In this document: in pieces, positions 39,880 through 53,908 of the stretch | Numbering within the stretch: the first letter of the stretch is position 1 | How the letters are laid out: each line of letters opens with the position of its first letter | Assembly: GCF_000304475.1 (NCBI RefSeq) | Contig: NC_018945.1 | Span: 558,001-622,000, forward strand | Direction of reading: 5' to 3' | Length of the DNA stretch: 64,000 nucleotides | DNA from: Kazachstania africana CBS 2517 | Lineage: Eukaryota > Ascomycota > Saccharomycetes > Saccharomycetales > Saccharomycetaceae | Made by a program: the position numbers and the translations under genes | The notes under the pieces: generated by a model | The model's database searches: none | What the model was told of the DNA's origin: nothing | The model's input: the letters and a program-made list of their open reading frames with translations, nothing else

Positions 39880-41064
39880 TCAATTGTTTGTCCTTTTTCT
39901 TACCAACTTTGTCCTTTTTCTTGCCTTCCTTCTTTTTATTAGATTTTTCCTTCTTACCTTTTTTAGTACCTTTTCTTGAATTACTAGACTTCTTTTTTTA
40001 CCATGGATCTTCTTCTTTTTAAGATTCGCAACTTCATTATCAATGTCACGGTCATCACTTGAAATATCATCTTCTTCATCTTCTTCATCTTCTTCGTCCT
40101 CTTCATCGTCATAATCGTCGTCTTCGTCTGTCAGTTCGAAATTTGGAAATACACGAAGATAGTCATTGCCGCCAACACATTTTGCAACAGTTAATTGATC
40201 ATCTCCAATCATCTTTAGGACGTTTATTCCAACATCAACAGATCGCTGAGCGCCATCATGTTCTAAAATCAGTCCCGTATTTGATTTTTTCCATTCTTCC
40301 ACATTTCTATAAATTGTTTCTTCAGACATATTAGGATCATTAGAAACCAATTTCCAATCAAATGTATCATGATCCCATAATACAGCCTGCATGCCGAATT
40401 GTCTTATAATGGCTCTAACCCTATTGTCGATACCACCATAAGGAGGCCTAAACCATTTTGGAACATGTCCTGCTGTAGCATTCATAGCCCAGATTGACCA
40501 TTCCAACTGTGCAATGATTTGTTCATTAGTTAAACCCGGTAAATACGCATGCGACCACGTGTGCGAGCCAAGTAAGTGACCAGCTTGAACTATTTGCTTG
40601 TAGATATCTGCATGATTTACGACATTTATACCTAAAGTGAAAAATGTCGTCTTATGTTTTAGATTTCCTAGCAGCTGAGGCGTCGCAGTCGAAGGACCAT
40701 CATCAAATGTCTGGGACAATTTTGGACAAGTATGAACATCATCATGTGCTACGCAACTATCACAGTCAAAAGAGCATGCTTCTCTGGGATTTACGCCGCA
40801 TTGGTTTTGTTGATGTTGTAAATAATTTGGAATCTTTTTCATATCAATAAAATCCAAGGAAATATATGGTGGATCCAAACCTGGCCATTCTTTCAATCCA
40901 GTAAAATCTGTTAACCATTTAGGGAAAGGCGTACGAGCATTAAGTTCCCCAATCGTTGGAGTGTTGACATAATTAGATGTCTCATTCAATGTTGCGTTTT
41001 TATCTTGTGGACTAGCAAAAACCAAAGGGCATAAATGCAATATTAATAACTGTGAAAGTCTCAT
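39880..41064 (-). CDS. Chitin deacetylase (Cda1/Cda2) with a charged C-terminal tail
   Basis: 394 residues as read. A signal peptide (LSQLLILHLCPLVFA) precedes the NodB polysaccharide deacetylase domain: TFDDGPS (metal and base Asp), HTWSH (metal His pair) and RPPYGG. The enzyme deacetylates chitin to chitosan in the ascospore wall. S. cerevisiae Cda1/Cda2 are about 300-310 residues, so the final 80-90 residues are extra: an Asp/Glu run (DDEEDEEDEEDEED) and then a Lys/Arg-rich end. That basic end may be out of frame: one extra A in the seven-A run at 39993-39999 would switch to a regular Lys/Gly/Ser tail ending at a TGA at 39833. Only one CDA is present, where S. cerevisiae has two in tandem. 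Confidence 0.88.
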   Translation of the reverse strand: MRLSQLLILHLCPLVFASPQDKNATLNETSNYVNTPTIGELNARTPFPKWLTDFTGLKEWPGLDPPYISLDFIDMKKIPNYLQHQQNQCGVNPREACSFDCDSCVAHDDVHTCPKLSQTFDDGPSTATPQLLGNLKHKTTFFTLGINVVNHADIYKQIVQAGHLLGSHTWSHAYLPGLTNEQIIAQLEWSIWAMNATAGHVPKWFRPPYGGIDNRVRAIIRQFGMQAVLWDHDTFDWKLVSNDPNMSEETIYRNVEEWKKSNTGLILEHDGAQRSVDVGINVLKMIGDDQLTVAKCVGGNDYLRVFPNFELTDEDDDYDDEEDEEDEEDEEDDISSDDRDIDNEVANLKKKKIHGKKRSLVIQEKVLKKVRRKNLIKRRKARKRTKLVRKRTNN

Positions 41065-41276
41065 GACGGAATTAAAGGAGCTGTCGATTGGTTACTTTTC
41101 TTTTGAGCTTGAGACAGACCTAAAGAACTTAATATTTTTTACAAACTTGAGTTCTCAAATTTTCTTAAAAGCTTATGTACAATGACACAAAAGTCTGACA
41201 TTGGCTATATTTTTGGGACATTGTAACCAAAAAAAAGGAAAATTACTGGGATTTGTACAGGAAACTTCTACTCCTT

Positions 41277-41942
41277 TTACAGCACGCAGTCATATTTCAC
41301 GTTCATGTAATTTCCTCCTTGCATTGTCTTTTCAACTAACCTAGCAAAATCGTGACTATTCCGTATTAGTGTCGAAGCGGCGTCTTTATTTAATGGGTCC
41401 CTTGGATTTGGTTCCAAGAACAGGAAAAGTAATCCAACTATCACGCTTTGTATATCCAAAGCTGGGGACCAGTCTTCTCTCAGTATATTTAAGCATATCT
41501 TACCATTTAAATCTATATTTGGATGATATATTTTTTGTAAGCACACAACAGATGGAGGATCAATGGGATAACTTTCACTAGTGGTTAAATTGAACTTGAA
41601 ACGGCCACCATTGTAAAAGCCTTCATCGGGACAGATAGTAATTTGCAATAAGGGCGATCTGGATGTATCTTCAGGTGGTACTAGGGTCGTCAATGACACA
41701 GTTGGCGGAACATCCAGAGAGTTCAAATCTACAGTTAATCTTCTTCTAGGGGCAGATAACTGTTGAGATTGCCCTGAAGATCCCATAGCAGCAGCACCAT
41801 TTTCTAGTTGTTCCTGTTTCTTTTTTTGCAATTGACGCAATTTTAGCTTTATAGATTAAATCAAGAAAGAGAGTCCTACCTTGTTAGTATTAAGAATTCA
41901 AATATGGAAGCCCCAGTTGATGAGATTACTCTTACATACCAT
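41277..41942 (-). CDS. UBC12: NEDD8 (Rub1)-conjugating enzyme Ubc12, one intron
   Basis: 190 residues in two exons. Exon 1 is only the ATG (41940-41942), followed by GTATGT. The branch site TACTAAC is at 41882-41888, and the acceptor is AAAG before exon 2 (41277-41846). The 93-nt intron places the start exactly at [11 protein letters not shown], the Ubc12 N-terminus that binds the Rub1 E1. The UBC fold carries the catalytic Cys in [14 protein letters not shown], preceded by HPNID. It transfers Rub1 to cullins. AAG is a less usual yeast acceptor, but no YAG lies between the branch site and the conserved protein start. Divergent from STT4, as YLR306W/YLR305C. Confidence 0.93.
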
Positions 41943-42150
41943 GATTGCAGTGCTGTCTTCAGCTCTTTGTCTATATTGCTGATTGCCAAAAGTTACAGTT
42001 TTCACTACATTAAATTTTGAAACCTTTGCTATAAACATTTTTCGCGATCGAAGAAATCTCGAGAATATATATTAAAAAGATTTCTTACTTACAAGCTGTA
42101 CTTTCTATCGATAAAAAGAAGCTATCTTCCTACTATAAGACTGTTAAAAC

Positions 42151-45100
42151 ATGCTTGAAGATGCCTCGAATAGCGTTTCTTTGAGGGCCAAAGCGTTGAG
42201 GAAGCTCTCGCAGTTTTATATGGATCCGCCTTCTCCAAAGGATGTTCTTAACCCAGGTTTAGATGCTATCACTCATTCTTTGCCAATTTTTTACTCTACG
42301 AATAGCTCCAAGATCTATACCATACCCTTGACCTTGAGTGAATGGGAGATTATATCGTCGTTAAGTTCAACAATCCCAAACAATGTGAAACATGCAGAGA
42401 AATTACTTTATGATGTTGTATCGTTGTATTTCCTAGAAGCGCCAAGACAAAGAATTAGTGACGTTCTTTTAGCAAAATTCAGGATATATGACTTCAAAAA
42501 CCCAAGTGCAGTGTTGACTTTTGAATTAACTAAATTTTTAATCACAATATCTAACAAGTTTCCAGAATTATCTGTCAAATGTGCGAATTTGATTGAAGAT
42601 TATCTTCTAACCGTCAAAAAACTATTTTTGTCGAAGCAATCAAGTTTGTTTTCATTACTTGGTTTTATAGATGCTTTTATTGATGATAATTCGGCTTCAT
42701 CTCTCATGCAATTTGTTTGGAATAAGCTGTCAAATTTGTTTTCTCACGATTCCTTCATTGTTCAAATAGAAACTTTGTTATCCTCTTCGACATCATTTGC
42801 CAATGATGCAATTGTGCAGTATTTTGATGCAGGTGTGGAAATTTCTGGGCCTTTATTTATAGAAAGACTAGCAACATTCCAAGTATGTCTGGTTTCAAAA
42901 TTGTTACAATTACCAAGTAATTCGACATTATTAGCAGAATACTTGTTGAATGAACAATGTAGCATGTATAACCACCAACAGGAACCAATATCTTCTGAAA
43001 AATCTTTAACTGTTAATGGCTCTTCTGTACCCCTTATGACAGACTTCTTATGCAAAGTCCAAGATTCAGTACCATTTTTTGTGGATATGAGTAAATTTTC
43101 TCTATCATTATATTTGAGTATTGAAACGTCATGTAATCTTTCTAGTGATAGTCGTGCTAAATACTCATTCAATGCCAGAGCTAAACTGTTGGAACTACTG
43201 TGTATTATTCCATTCCTGGATGAAAAAAGTTCAGAACTCTTTACACATTTTGTGGAAACTACTAGGCAAGCAATGGAATATTATTTACTCTCAGATGTGA
43301 TCACCCCTAAATTGACTAAAAGTATTGTCGCAGCAGCATCTTTATTGAATTTCTTCACAGAAGAACTATCAGAACTTTTATTACGTGACTTTTCCCTATT
43401 GGTTGGTTCTATCCATATGACTCAATCCGCAATAGTTGACATATCTGAAATATTCACCATAAGTTTGCAGCCATTAAATGAGGACGCTATTGTAAGCACA
43501 ATATATTCTATTAATAACGTGTTGACGTCCATTGATGATGGTACAAGCCCCAATGTGATGATGAGAGGTCGTCAACTTACAATGACGTCCAATAACTCTG
43601 GTTCGCTTTTGAAGCTGGAAACATCGGGCAATGCCACCAATGGCCCTAAAAATACCGATGGTAAACGTTCAAGATCTGTCCCAAAGAGTGGACAGCATAC
43701 TTCCCAGAACGAGGCTCTCTTGGAAAATTGTGTCTCCGCCATTGCCACAATTGCTACCCATTATAAGAACCAAACTATAACAGCCTTAACGGTATCCATT
43801 TTGACTCAGAAGGTCACTACGGGATCCAAATTTTTAAACAAGGTTATTCTCAATTCGCTGGCAAGACTTGTTCCGTCCATGTCCTTGAATGAATTTTCCT
43901 TATTAACCAAGTTTATGAAGGTGACAAAAGCGATGGCAGATAAACAACATGATGGAGACCTGGCCACTGCAATACTTGCCTCAAAAAATATAATTTCGGA
44001 GGAATTACTGATTAAAAATTTTAATTCAAGCTTATATAAATCTCACCTAAGTGGATTATTGGAATCAATTATCGCAAGCGGTGAAGTAGACAGGTTGGAC
44101 CATCATAGACCTCACATGGAAATATCTCGTGTTGCAGAACAAATCATTCCCTATTTACCACCACTGGCCTCTCTGTTGCCCCAACCAGGAAGTACGCCTC
44201 TGGATCTATCGTGTGATGAAGAGATCACTAATTTATTCAGAAATATGTGGTTCAATCTTGTTATACATGGATTTTACTATAACTCTGACCTTGTAAAAGA
44301 AAATTTCAACAATTTAGTGATCATTGCGTACAATAGTCCTCCATTAGCGTCTGATTTCCCTGCCAACAATAAAGAAATGTCTTTAGAGATGAATACTGTT
44401 TTATCACGTGGAACTTCAAACTCGAATGTCAAAGCACAAAAGCAGCTGGTACAGGAATATTTAAACATTAATGCTGTACAGTCAAGGACTACTTCAAATT
44501 CTAAAATCATGTTTTTAGCAGCAACATTACTGCTGGAATCCATCAGATGTGAAGCTGGTGACTGCTCCAAAATCCTATTATACTTATCGGATCCTTCTTT
44601 AAGCTCCAGTACTACAGAAAAATCTCTTGTAGCTATTGCGCTATCGAAAATTAGTGAATACATTAAAATGACAAACTCTGGGAATGCTAAAATTTTCAAC
44701 GCCAAATTGATTGCTGAGCAATTGAACAATATTTTCCTATGTTTGGTACATAGGGTTCCATCATTGCAAGATGCAGCTTTCCAGTGCTGTGAGTTTTTTA
44801 TTAAATCCATTCCATCCTCTTTATGTCATCATACATCATTATTCACTCTTTTAGATTTGATGACAACAATGTTTGATAGTATTGTTGATTGTGAGACCAA
44901 TAGATTTGAGCCACATTATGAATTTAAATTAAAACATTCAGCAACACAGGTTGTTTTCCCGGCTTCTAAAGAGTGGCGTGCTTCGACCTTATCAAGGTTA
45001 CATAAAGCAGCGAAGGGGTGGGTCACTTTTGTTCTTAATAGATCAAATGAGGATACAAAAATTTTATTACAATCCTATATCTCTGACATAAGTCAGTTCA

Positions 45101-47856
45101 ATAGAAAAAATAATGTAGAATTTGGTGTTTCTTTTGCAATACAGATGGCTGGCTCTATTATTTCAGCAGATAAAGAATTGTCAAGAATTACTTACAATGG
45201 ACCTGAAAGACCAAACACGATATCGGGCTTTATTTCACAACATTCTTGGAGGTCCAAGTATCTTGTCGACACCGCCATTTCTTCCTCTCCAGAAAGTATA
45301 TCGCAAGAACTGGAAGAACTTCGGGATGCTATGAAGATGAGGTTGAAAACGAAAGAGTATGTACCCGACAAAACCATAATTGACTTTTTGGATCTGTCTG
45401 TAGCTATGCTTATCTTAGGTGGTGCAGATTATTCCTACCTCATTTATGATATCGTTCACGTTCCTTTTGAAGTCTTTACCTCACCCACATTAAAAACTGC
45501 AACAAATATTTGGCTTACAATAATAAAAGAAAGGCCTGAACTTTCCCATAATCTGCTGGTTGAAGTAAGTTATTGTTGGATGCGTTCCATTGATGAAAAT
45601 AGAGGATTATATTGTCGAGAATCTGACTTGACCGATGTTGAATATCAAATGATGGAATATACGCCATATAACAAGAAAGCCATTAATAGAGATGCGAGAA
45701 CTGCTTCAAAATCCTTACAGCCACACAGACACATAATTAAATTTTTTACTTCCCACTTTCAAGGAACATTATTCCAAAGTAAATATCTATTAAAAATTTT
45801 CACTCAAACTGCATTATATGGTATTTCCAACTTGAAAAAGGCCTCTTTGCATCCTTTTGCCAGGATGATTAGGAATGAACTGTTAGTTTTTGGACTAAAT
45901 GTGTTAACTGCGAATTTCAAGCAGAATAGTCGGTACGTCGATAAACTAGGCAAAGAAATCATAGCAGGGGGGTTATCGTGGTTCAAAAATCCAGTATCCT
46001 GGCCCTTTGGTTCAAATGAGCTAAAAGTGAGGACTGATCTATCCATCATGCTAGATCTGTATTCCAAATTAGACAGCATGTCGAAGCTTATGATACAGAT
46101 TACAGGTAAGGAATTTGCGCTCTTCAAATATTTCCTGGCAAGTGAAATTCAACAGATCGAGACGTGGCTAGCTCCATTATCTAAGATAAGCGGGGCAGAT
46201 AGTAATGAGTTGCCCTCCGATATGTTGGGTGTTGCATTTAACAATGATCCACGTTTAGCAGTCAACATTGTTCAAAGATATTCAAGCAAAAAGTTACGCC
46301 AAGCACTGATTTCACTGGTTTCTCAAAAGCCATTGTTATGTGCTGGTGTTCCTAGAGCTCTTGACAGTTTTTTAATAGGTATGGCTAATAGCTCGACCAA
46401 AACTGCCCTACATGCGGTTCTTTATTGGGCGCCTGTTAGCCCTTTAAAATCTATCAATTTGTTCCTACCGGAGTGGAATGCAAATTCATTCATCTTGCAA
46501 TACAGCATATTTTCTCTAGAATCGCATGATGTTAATGTCACATTTTTTTACGTTCCTCAAATTGTCCAATGTCTTAGATATGACCGTTCTGGTTACGTTG
46601 AGAAGTTAATTCTAGATACTGCGAAAATCAGCGTTTTATTTTCACATCAAATTATTTGGAATATGTTGGCCAACTCCTATAAGGGAGATGAGGGTGTAAT
46701 TGAGGACGAAATAAAGCCAAGATTGGATCATGTTAGAAAAATGATGTTATCAACTTTTAGTAAATCTCATTATGGCTTTTATAAGAAAGAGTTTGATTTT
46801 TTCAATGAGGTGACAGGTATTTCAGGTAAATTGAAACCATTTATTAAAAAAAGTAAGGCTGAAAAAAAGCAAAAGATTGATGAAGAAATGAGTGTGATCA
46901 AAATCAAACCAGACGTCTATTTACCATCAAATCCAGATGGTGTGGTAATTGACATAGACCGTAAAAGTGGGAAGCCATTGCAATCTCATGCTAAAGCACC
47001 CTTTATGGCTACGTTTAAGATAAAAAAAGAGATATTGGATTCCGATACTGGTGAAAAGAAAGAAATAGAAAAATGGCAGAGTGCCATTTTCAAGGTCGGT
47101 GATGATTGTAGACAAGACGTTTTAGCTTTACAGCTGATTTCTTTATTTAGATCAATCTGGTCCAATATCGGTTTGGACGTTTATGTCTTTCCTTACCGTG
47201 TTACGGCTACTGCACCAGGTTGTGGTGTTATTGATGTGCTACCAAATTCTATATCCCGTGATATGCTGGGTAGAGAAGCAGTCAATGGTCTTTATGAATA
47301 CTTTATTAGTAAATTTGGTCCAGAAGACACCATTGAATTCCAAAATGCAAGAAGCAATTTTGTCAAGTCACTAGCAGGCTATAGTGTCATTTCCTATTTA
47401 TTGCAATTCAAAGATAGACACAATGGTAATATCATGTATGATGATGAAGGGCACTGTTTACATATTGATTTCGGCTTTATTTTCGATATCGTGCCAGGTG
47501 GTGTCAAGTTTGAAGCAGTTCCTTTCAAATTAACAAAGGAAATGGTCAAAGTTATGGGAGGATCCAATCAAACAGCAGCTTACTATGATTTCGAGGAATT
47601 ATGTATCAAAGCTTATTTAGCAGCTAGGCCTCATATGGATGCAATCATTGAATGCATTGAGCCAATGTTAGGCAGCGGTTTACCATGCTTCAAAGGTGCT
47701 AAAACGATTAAAAACTTACAAACAAGATTCCAGCCCCAAAAGACTGACCACGAAGCTGCATTATATATGAAGGGCCTTATCAAGAAAAGTTTTGAAAGTA
47801 TGTTCACAAAGGGTTACGATGAGTTCCAGAGATTAACAAATGGCATCCCCTATTAA
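42151..47856 (+). CDS. STT4: Phosphatidylinositol 4-kinase Stt4
   Basis: 1901 residues (S. cerevisiae 1900). A long alpha-helical solenoid fills the N-terminal three quarters. It is followed by the PIK accessory domain and the lipid-kinase domain at about 1590-1890, with KVGDDCRQDVLALQL, the catalytic loop KDRHNGNIM and IDFGFIFD for Mg binding. The C-terminus ends FTKGYDEFQ, as in type III PI4K-alpha. It makes plasma-membrane PI4P together with Efr3 and Ypp1. A polar segment near 470-520 (SRSVPKSGQ) is probably a flexible loop. ATG at 42151. Confidence 0.97.
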   Translation: MLEDASNSVSLRAKALRKLSQFYMDPPSPKDVLNPGLDAITHSLPIFYSTNSSKIYTIPLTLSEWEIISSLSSTIPNNVKHAEKLLYDVVSLYFLEAPRQRISDVLLAKFRIYDFKNPSAVLTFELTKFLITISNKFPELSVKCANLIEDYLLTVKKLFLSKQSSLFSLLGFIDAFIDDNSASSLMQFVWNKLSNLFSHDSFIVQIETLLSSSTSFANDAIVQYFDAGVEISGPLFIERLATFQVCLVSKLLQLPSNSTLLAEYLLNEQCSMYNHQQEPISSEKSLTVNGSSVPLMTDFLCKVQDSVPFFVDMSKFSLSLYLSIETSCNLSSDSRAKYSFNARAKLLELLCIIPFLDEKSSELFTHFVETTRQAMEYYLLSDVITPKLTKSIVAAASLLNFFTEELSELLLRDFSLLVGSIHMTQSAIVDISEIFTISLQPLNEDAIVSTIYSINNVLTSIDDGTSPNVMMRGRQLTMTSNNSGSLLKLETSGNATNGPKNTDGKRSRSVPKSGQHTSQNEALLENCVSAIATIATHYKNQTITALTVSILTQKVTTGSKFLNKVILNSLARLVPSMSLNEFSLLTKFMKVTKAMADKQHDGDLATAILASKNIISEELLIKNFNSSLYKSHLSGLLESIIASGEVDRLDHHRPHMEISRVAEQIIPYLPPLASLLPQPGSTPLDLSCDEEITNLFRNMWFNLVIHGFYYNSDLVKENFNNLVIIAYNSPPLASDFPANNKEMSLEMNTVLSRGTSNSNVKAQKQLVQEYLNINAVQSRTTSNSKIMFLAATLLLESIRCEAGDCSKILLYLSDPSLSSSTTEKSLVAIALSKISEYIKMTNSGNAKIFNAKLIAEQLNNIFLCLVHRVPSLQDAAFQCCEFFIKSIPSSLCHHTSLFTLLDLMTTMFDSIVDCETNRFEPHYEFKLKHSATQVVFPASKEWRASTLSRLHKAAKGWVTFVLNRSNEDTKILLQSYISDISQFNRKNNVEFGVSFAIQMAGSIISADKELSRITYNGPERPNTISGFISQHSWRSKYLVDTAISSSPESISQELEELRDAMKMRLKTKEYVPDKTIIDFLDLSVAMLILGGADYSYLIYDIVHVPFEVFTSPTLKTATNIWLTIIKERPELSHNLLVEVSYCWMRSIDENRGLYCRESDLTDVEYQMMEYTPYNKKAINRDARTASKSLQPHRHIIKFFTSHFQGTLFQSKYLLKIFTQTALYGISNLKKASLHPFARMIRNELLVFGLNVLTANFKQNSRYVDKLGKEIIAGGLSWFKNPVSWPFGSNELKVRTDLSIMLDLYSKLDSMSKLMIQITGKEFALFKYFLASEIQQIETWLAPLSKISGADSNELPSDMLGVAFNNDPRLAVNIVQRYSSKKLRQALISLVSQKPLLCAGVPRALDSFLIGMANSSTKTALHAVLYWAPVSPLKSINLFLPEWNANSFILQYSIFSLESHDVNVTFFYVPQIVQCLRYDRSGYVEKLILDTAKISVLFSHQIIWNMLANSYKGDEGVIEDEIKPRLDHVRKMMLSTFSKSHYGFYKKEFDFFNEVTGISGKLKPFIKKSKAEKKQKIDEEMSVIKIKPDVYLPSNPDGVVIDIDRKSGKPLQSHAKAPFMATFKIKKEILDSDTGEKKEIEKWQSAIFKVGDDCRQDVLALQLISLFRSIWSNIGLDVYVFPYRVTATAPGCGVIDVLPNSISRDMLGREAVNGLYEYFISKFGPEDTIEFQNARSNFVKSLAGYSVISYLLQFKDRHNGNIMYDDEGHCLHIDFGFIFDIVPGGVKFEAVPFKLTKEMVKVMGGSNQTAAYYDFEELCIKAYLAARPHMDAIIECIEPMLGSGLPCFKGAKTIKNLQTRFQPQKTDHEAALYMKGLIKKSFESMFTKGYDEFQRLTNGIPY

Positions 47857-47952
47857 TGATAGAACAGTTCTACATTTTAAGTTCTATACAACGTTCTGTC
47901 TTTCTTCTCCTCTCACCCTGAATAGCATACTAAATACGTATATAGTACATAT

Positions 47953-48058
47953 CCAATATTTGTTGTATCCATTTTAGTAAAAGCGTCACAGTCGCAACTG
48001 GGCTAAATTTTCGTTTCTGCTCGCGGTGTGGGTATCCCTTACCCTAATATTTTGTGAC
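47953..48058 (+). promoter_or_regulatory. ACO1 upstream sites: CCAAT and two R-box-like elements
   Basis: CCAAT at 47953-47957 (Hap2/3/4/5 core), GTCAC at 47984-47988 and GTGAC at 48054-48058 (Rtg1/Rtg3 R-box core in both orientations), 150-250 bases upstream of ACO1. Hap and retrograde control of ACO1 is known in S. cerevisiae. Pentamers are weak evidence alone. The remainder of the 348-bp spacer (47857-48204) shows nothing else except a six-codon upstream frame. Confidence 0.4.
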
Positions 48059-48204
48059 AGCGACATGAAGAGACTAGCAAAAATTGTCAAATTACATAAT
48101 AAAGACAGTATATTAGACATTCGTTGAATCAGTTCAAGTTGTATACTTCAGATACTTAGAAGTAAATTGTTTGATTGGATGGTACTTATAACTTTATAAA
48201 AAAA

Positions 48205-50577
48205 ATGAATTTATATCATAGTAGTAAAATATCAAGGCTTACAACCGTTTGTGCCCATCGCAAAATAGCTTCTTTTGCCAACATCATAAGAGATTCTAAA
48301 GTTCTTCAAAATAATCTAGAAGAAAACTCTTTCATTAACTATAAGGAAAATTTGAAGAATTTACATATAGTGAAACGAAGATTAGGTCGTCCTTTGACTT
48401 ATGCTGAGAAAATTCTCTATGGCCATTTGAACGATCCAGAAAACCAGGAGATTGTAAGAGGCGTCTCTTATTTAAAATTGCTACCAGATAGAGTAGCTTG
48501 TCAAGATGCAACTGCTCAGATGGCAATCTTACAATTCATGTCCGCTGGCTTGCCTCAAGTTGCAAAACCAGTTACAGTTCATTGTGACCATTTGATTCAG
48601 GCACAAATTGAAGGTGGGAAGGATCTAAAAAGAGCAATAAAGTTAAATAAGGAGGTTTTCGACTTTTTAAAATCGTCAACAGCTAAATATAATATGGGCT
48701 TTTGGAAACCTGGTGCAGGTATCATTCATCAAATCGTATTAGAAAATTATGCATATCCTGGGGCATTGATGATTGGAACAGATTCACATACCCCAAATGC
48801 TGGAGGTTTGGGACAACTTGCTATAGGTGTTGGTGGTGCAGATGCTGTAGACGTTATGACTGGTCTTCCGTGGGAGGTGAAAGCCCCCAAAATTTTAGGT
48901 GTAAAGCTCACGGGTAAGATGAATGGTTGGACGTCTGCAAAGGATATAATTTTGAAATTAGCAGGAATTACGACAGTAAAAGGAGGTACTGGAAAAATTG
49001 TTGAATATTTTGGGGAAGGTATAGACACCTTTTCAGCAACTGGAATGGGGACCGTATGTAACATGGGTGCCGAAATTGGTGCTACTACGTCTGTTTTCCC
49101 ATTTAATAAATCGATGGTGGAATATTTGAAAGCAACTCGCAGAAGCAAAGTGGCAGACTTTGCGAAATTATATCAGCACGATCTTCTTTGTGCTGATCCT
49201 AGATGTGAGTATGATGAAGTAGTAGAAATAAACTTAAGCAAGTTAGAACCGTATGTAAATGGTCCATTCACGCCTGATTTGGCAACGCCGATCTCGAAAT
49301 TAAAAGATATTGCTACTAAGAATAATTGGCCCTTGGACATACGCGTAGGGTTAATTGGTTCTTGTACAAACTCGTCCTATGAAGATTTAACTAGATCCGC
49401 ATCAATTGTGAAAGATGCAGCAGAACATGGTTTAAAATCCAAGATAACGTTTACGGTAACACCAGGTTCGGAACAAGTTAGAGCTACGATCAAAAGAGAT
49501 GGCCTGTTAAAAACATTTAAAAAATTTGGTGGAATAATATTGGCAAATGCATGCGGTCCATGTATTGGGCAGTGGGATAGACAAGATATCAAAAAGGGTG
49601 AAAAGAATACAATTGTTACTTCTTATAATCGAAATTTCACCTCGAGAAATGATGGTAACCCACAAACGCATGCATTTGTTGCCTCCCCTGAAATTGTGAC
49701 AGCTTTTGCAATTGCTGGTGATTTACGATTTAACCCGATTACTGACAGATTGAAAGATAAAAATGGTGATGAATTTCTGTTGAAGGCACCTTTTGGTACT
49801 GGTTTACCTTCCAAGGGCTACGATCCCGGTAAAAATACATATACACCACCACCAAAGGTACGTTCAGTCGTATCGGTCAAGATAAATCCAACCTCTGACC
49901 GCTTACAACTTTTGAAACCATTTCCACCATGGGATGGTAAAGATGCTAAAAATATGCCAATTTTGATTAAGGCTGTTGGTAAAACTACTACAGATCATAT
50001 TTCGATGGCTGGTCCATGGTTAAAATATAGAGGCCATTTAGAAAATATTTCTAATAATTACATGATTGGTGCTACAAACATAGAAAATGGTAAAGCCAAT
50101 TGTGTGAGGAATGTCCTAACTGGTAAGTACAAAGGCGTCCCTGAAACTGCACGAGATTATAAGGCAGAAGGTATAAAGTGGGTTGTAATTGGAGATGAAA
50201 ATTTTGGTGAGGGCTCTTCTCGTGAGCACGCAGCTTTGGAACCAAGGTATTTGGGGGGATTCGCAATTATAACCAAGTCATTTGCCAGAATTCATGAGAC
50301 TAATTTGAAGAAGCAGGGTCTACTGCCATTGACATTCAAGAATCCAAAAGATTATGACCGTATCGATCCGTTTGATAGAATAGATATTGTGCAGCTCCAA
50401 GAGCTGGCCCCAAACAAGGAAGTCAAAATGATTGTACATCCATCCTCTGGAAACGACAGTTGGACGTGTCCATTGTTACATACCATGAACAAGGAACAAA
50501 TTGAATGGTTTCAATGTGGTTCTTCTTTGAATAAAATTAAGAGAGATAAAGAAAAGGGTTTAAGTGACGCCAAATGA
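48205..50577 (+). CDS. ACO1: Mitochondrial aconitase Aco1
   Basis: 790 residues (S. cerevisiae Aco1 778). A basic presequence of about 30 residues ([16 protein letters not shown]) is followed by the aconitase body. The three [4Fe-4S] ligands are Cys387 (GSCTNSS), Cys450 and Cys453 (NACGPCIGQ). The active-site segments [19 protein letters not shown] and [14 protein letters not shown] are intact. It interconverts citrate and isocitrate in the TCA cycle and supports mtDNA maintenance. Position between STT4 and MET17 supports ACO1 rather than ACO2. The frame begins at a TTG at 48175; the ATG at 48205 is used. A six-codon uORF (ATG at 48179, TAA at 48197-48199) ends five bases before it. Confidence 0.93.
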   Translation: MNLYHSSKISRLTTVCAHRKIASFANIIRDSKVLQNNLEENSFINYKENLKNLHIVKRRLGRPLTYAEKILYGHLNDPENQEIVRGVSYLKLLPDRVACQDATAQMAILQFMSAGLPQVAKPVTVHCDHLIQAQIEGGKDLKRAIKLNKEVFDFLKSSTAKYNMGFWKPGAGIIHQIVLENYAYPGALMIGTDSHTPNAGGLGQLAIGVGGADAVDVMTGLPWEVKAPKILGVKLTGKMNGWTSAKDIILKLAGITTVKGGTGKIVEYFGEGIDTFSATGMGTVCNMGAEIGATTSVFPFNKSMVEYLKATRRSKVADFAKLYQHDLLCADPRCEYDEVVEINLSKLEPYVNGPFTPDLATPISKLKDIATKNNWPLDIRVGLIGSCTNSSYEDLTRSASIVKDAAEHGLKSKITFTVTPGSEQVRATIKRDGLLKTFKKFGGIILANACGPCIGQWDRQDIKKGEKNTIVTSYNRNFTSRNDGNPQTHAFVASPEIVTAFAIAGDLRFNPITDRLKDKNGDEFLLKAPFGTGLPSKGYDPGKNTYTPPPKVRSVVSVKINPTSDRLQLLKPFPPWDGKDAKNMPILIKAVGKTTTDHISMAGPWLKYRGHLENISNNYMIGATNIENGKANCVRNVLTGKYKGVPETARDYKAEGIKWVVIGDENFGEGSSREHAALEPRYLGGFAIITKSFARIHETNLKKQGLLPLTFKNPKDYDRIDPFDRIDIVQLQELAPNKEVKMIVHPSSGNDSWTCPLLHTMNKEQIEWFQCGSSLNKIKRDKEKGLSDAK

Positions 50578-50773
50578 GTCTGATTATGAGATACTTATAA
50601 TTTATATACTTTTCAATGGTTTATAAAAAAATTTAGTTCGATTGAGACTATTCAAGAATATCAAAGAATTAAAAATATATATGACCCGAAGTACGCCTAC
50701 TCAGAGAGGACACTACAGCTTTCCCAACATCAATGGTATTCTGATTGATGAATGATTTTTTTTTAAAAATAAA

Positions 50774-50847
50774 TGGTCTCTAGCGGGATCGAACCGCTGA
50801 TCCCCGCGTTATTAGCACGGTGCCTTAACCAACTGGGCCAAGAGACC
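50774..50847 (-). tRNA. tRNA-Ile(AAU)
   Basis: 74 nt on the minus strand. Acceptor GGTCTCT pairs with AGAGACC, discriminator A. The D arm is GCCCAGTTGGTTAAGGC. The anticodon loop CTAATAA has AAT at 50811-50813, and the T arm is GCGGTTCGATCCCGC. No intron. A run of T (ATTTTTAAAA) follows on this strand as terminator. Confidence 0.96.
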
Positions 50848-53908
<3,061 letters not shown>

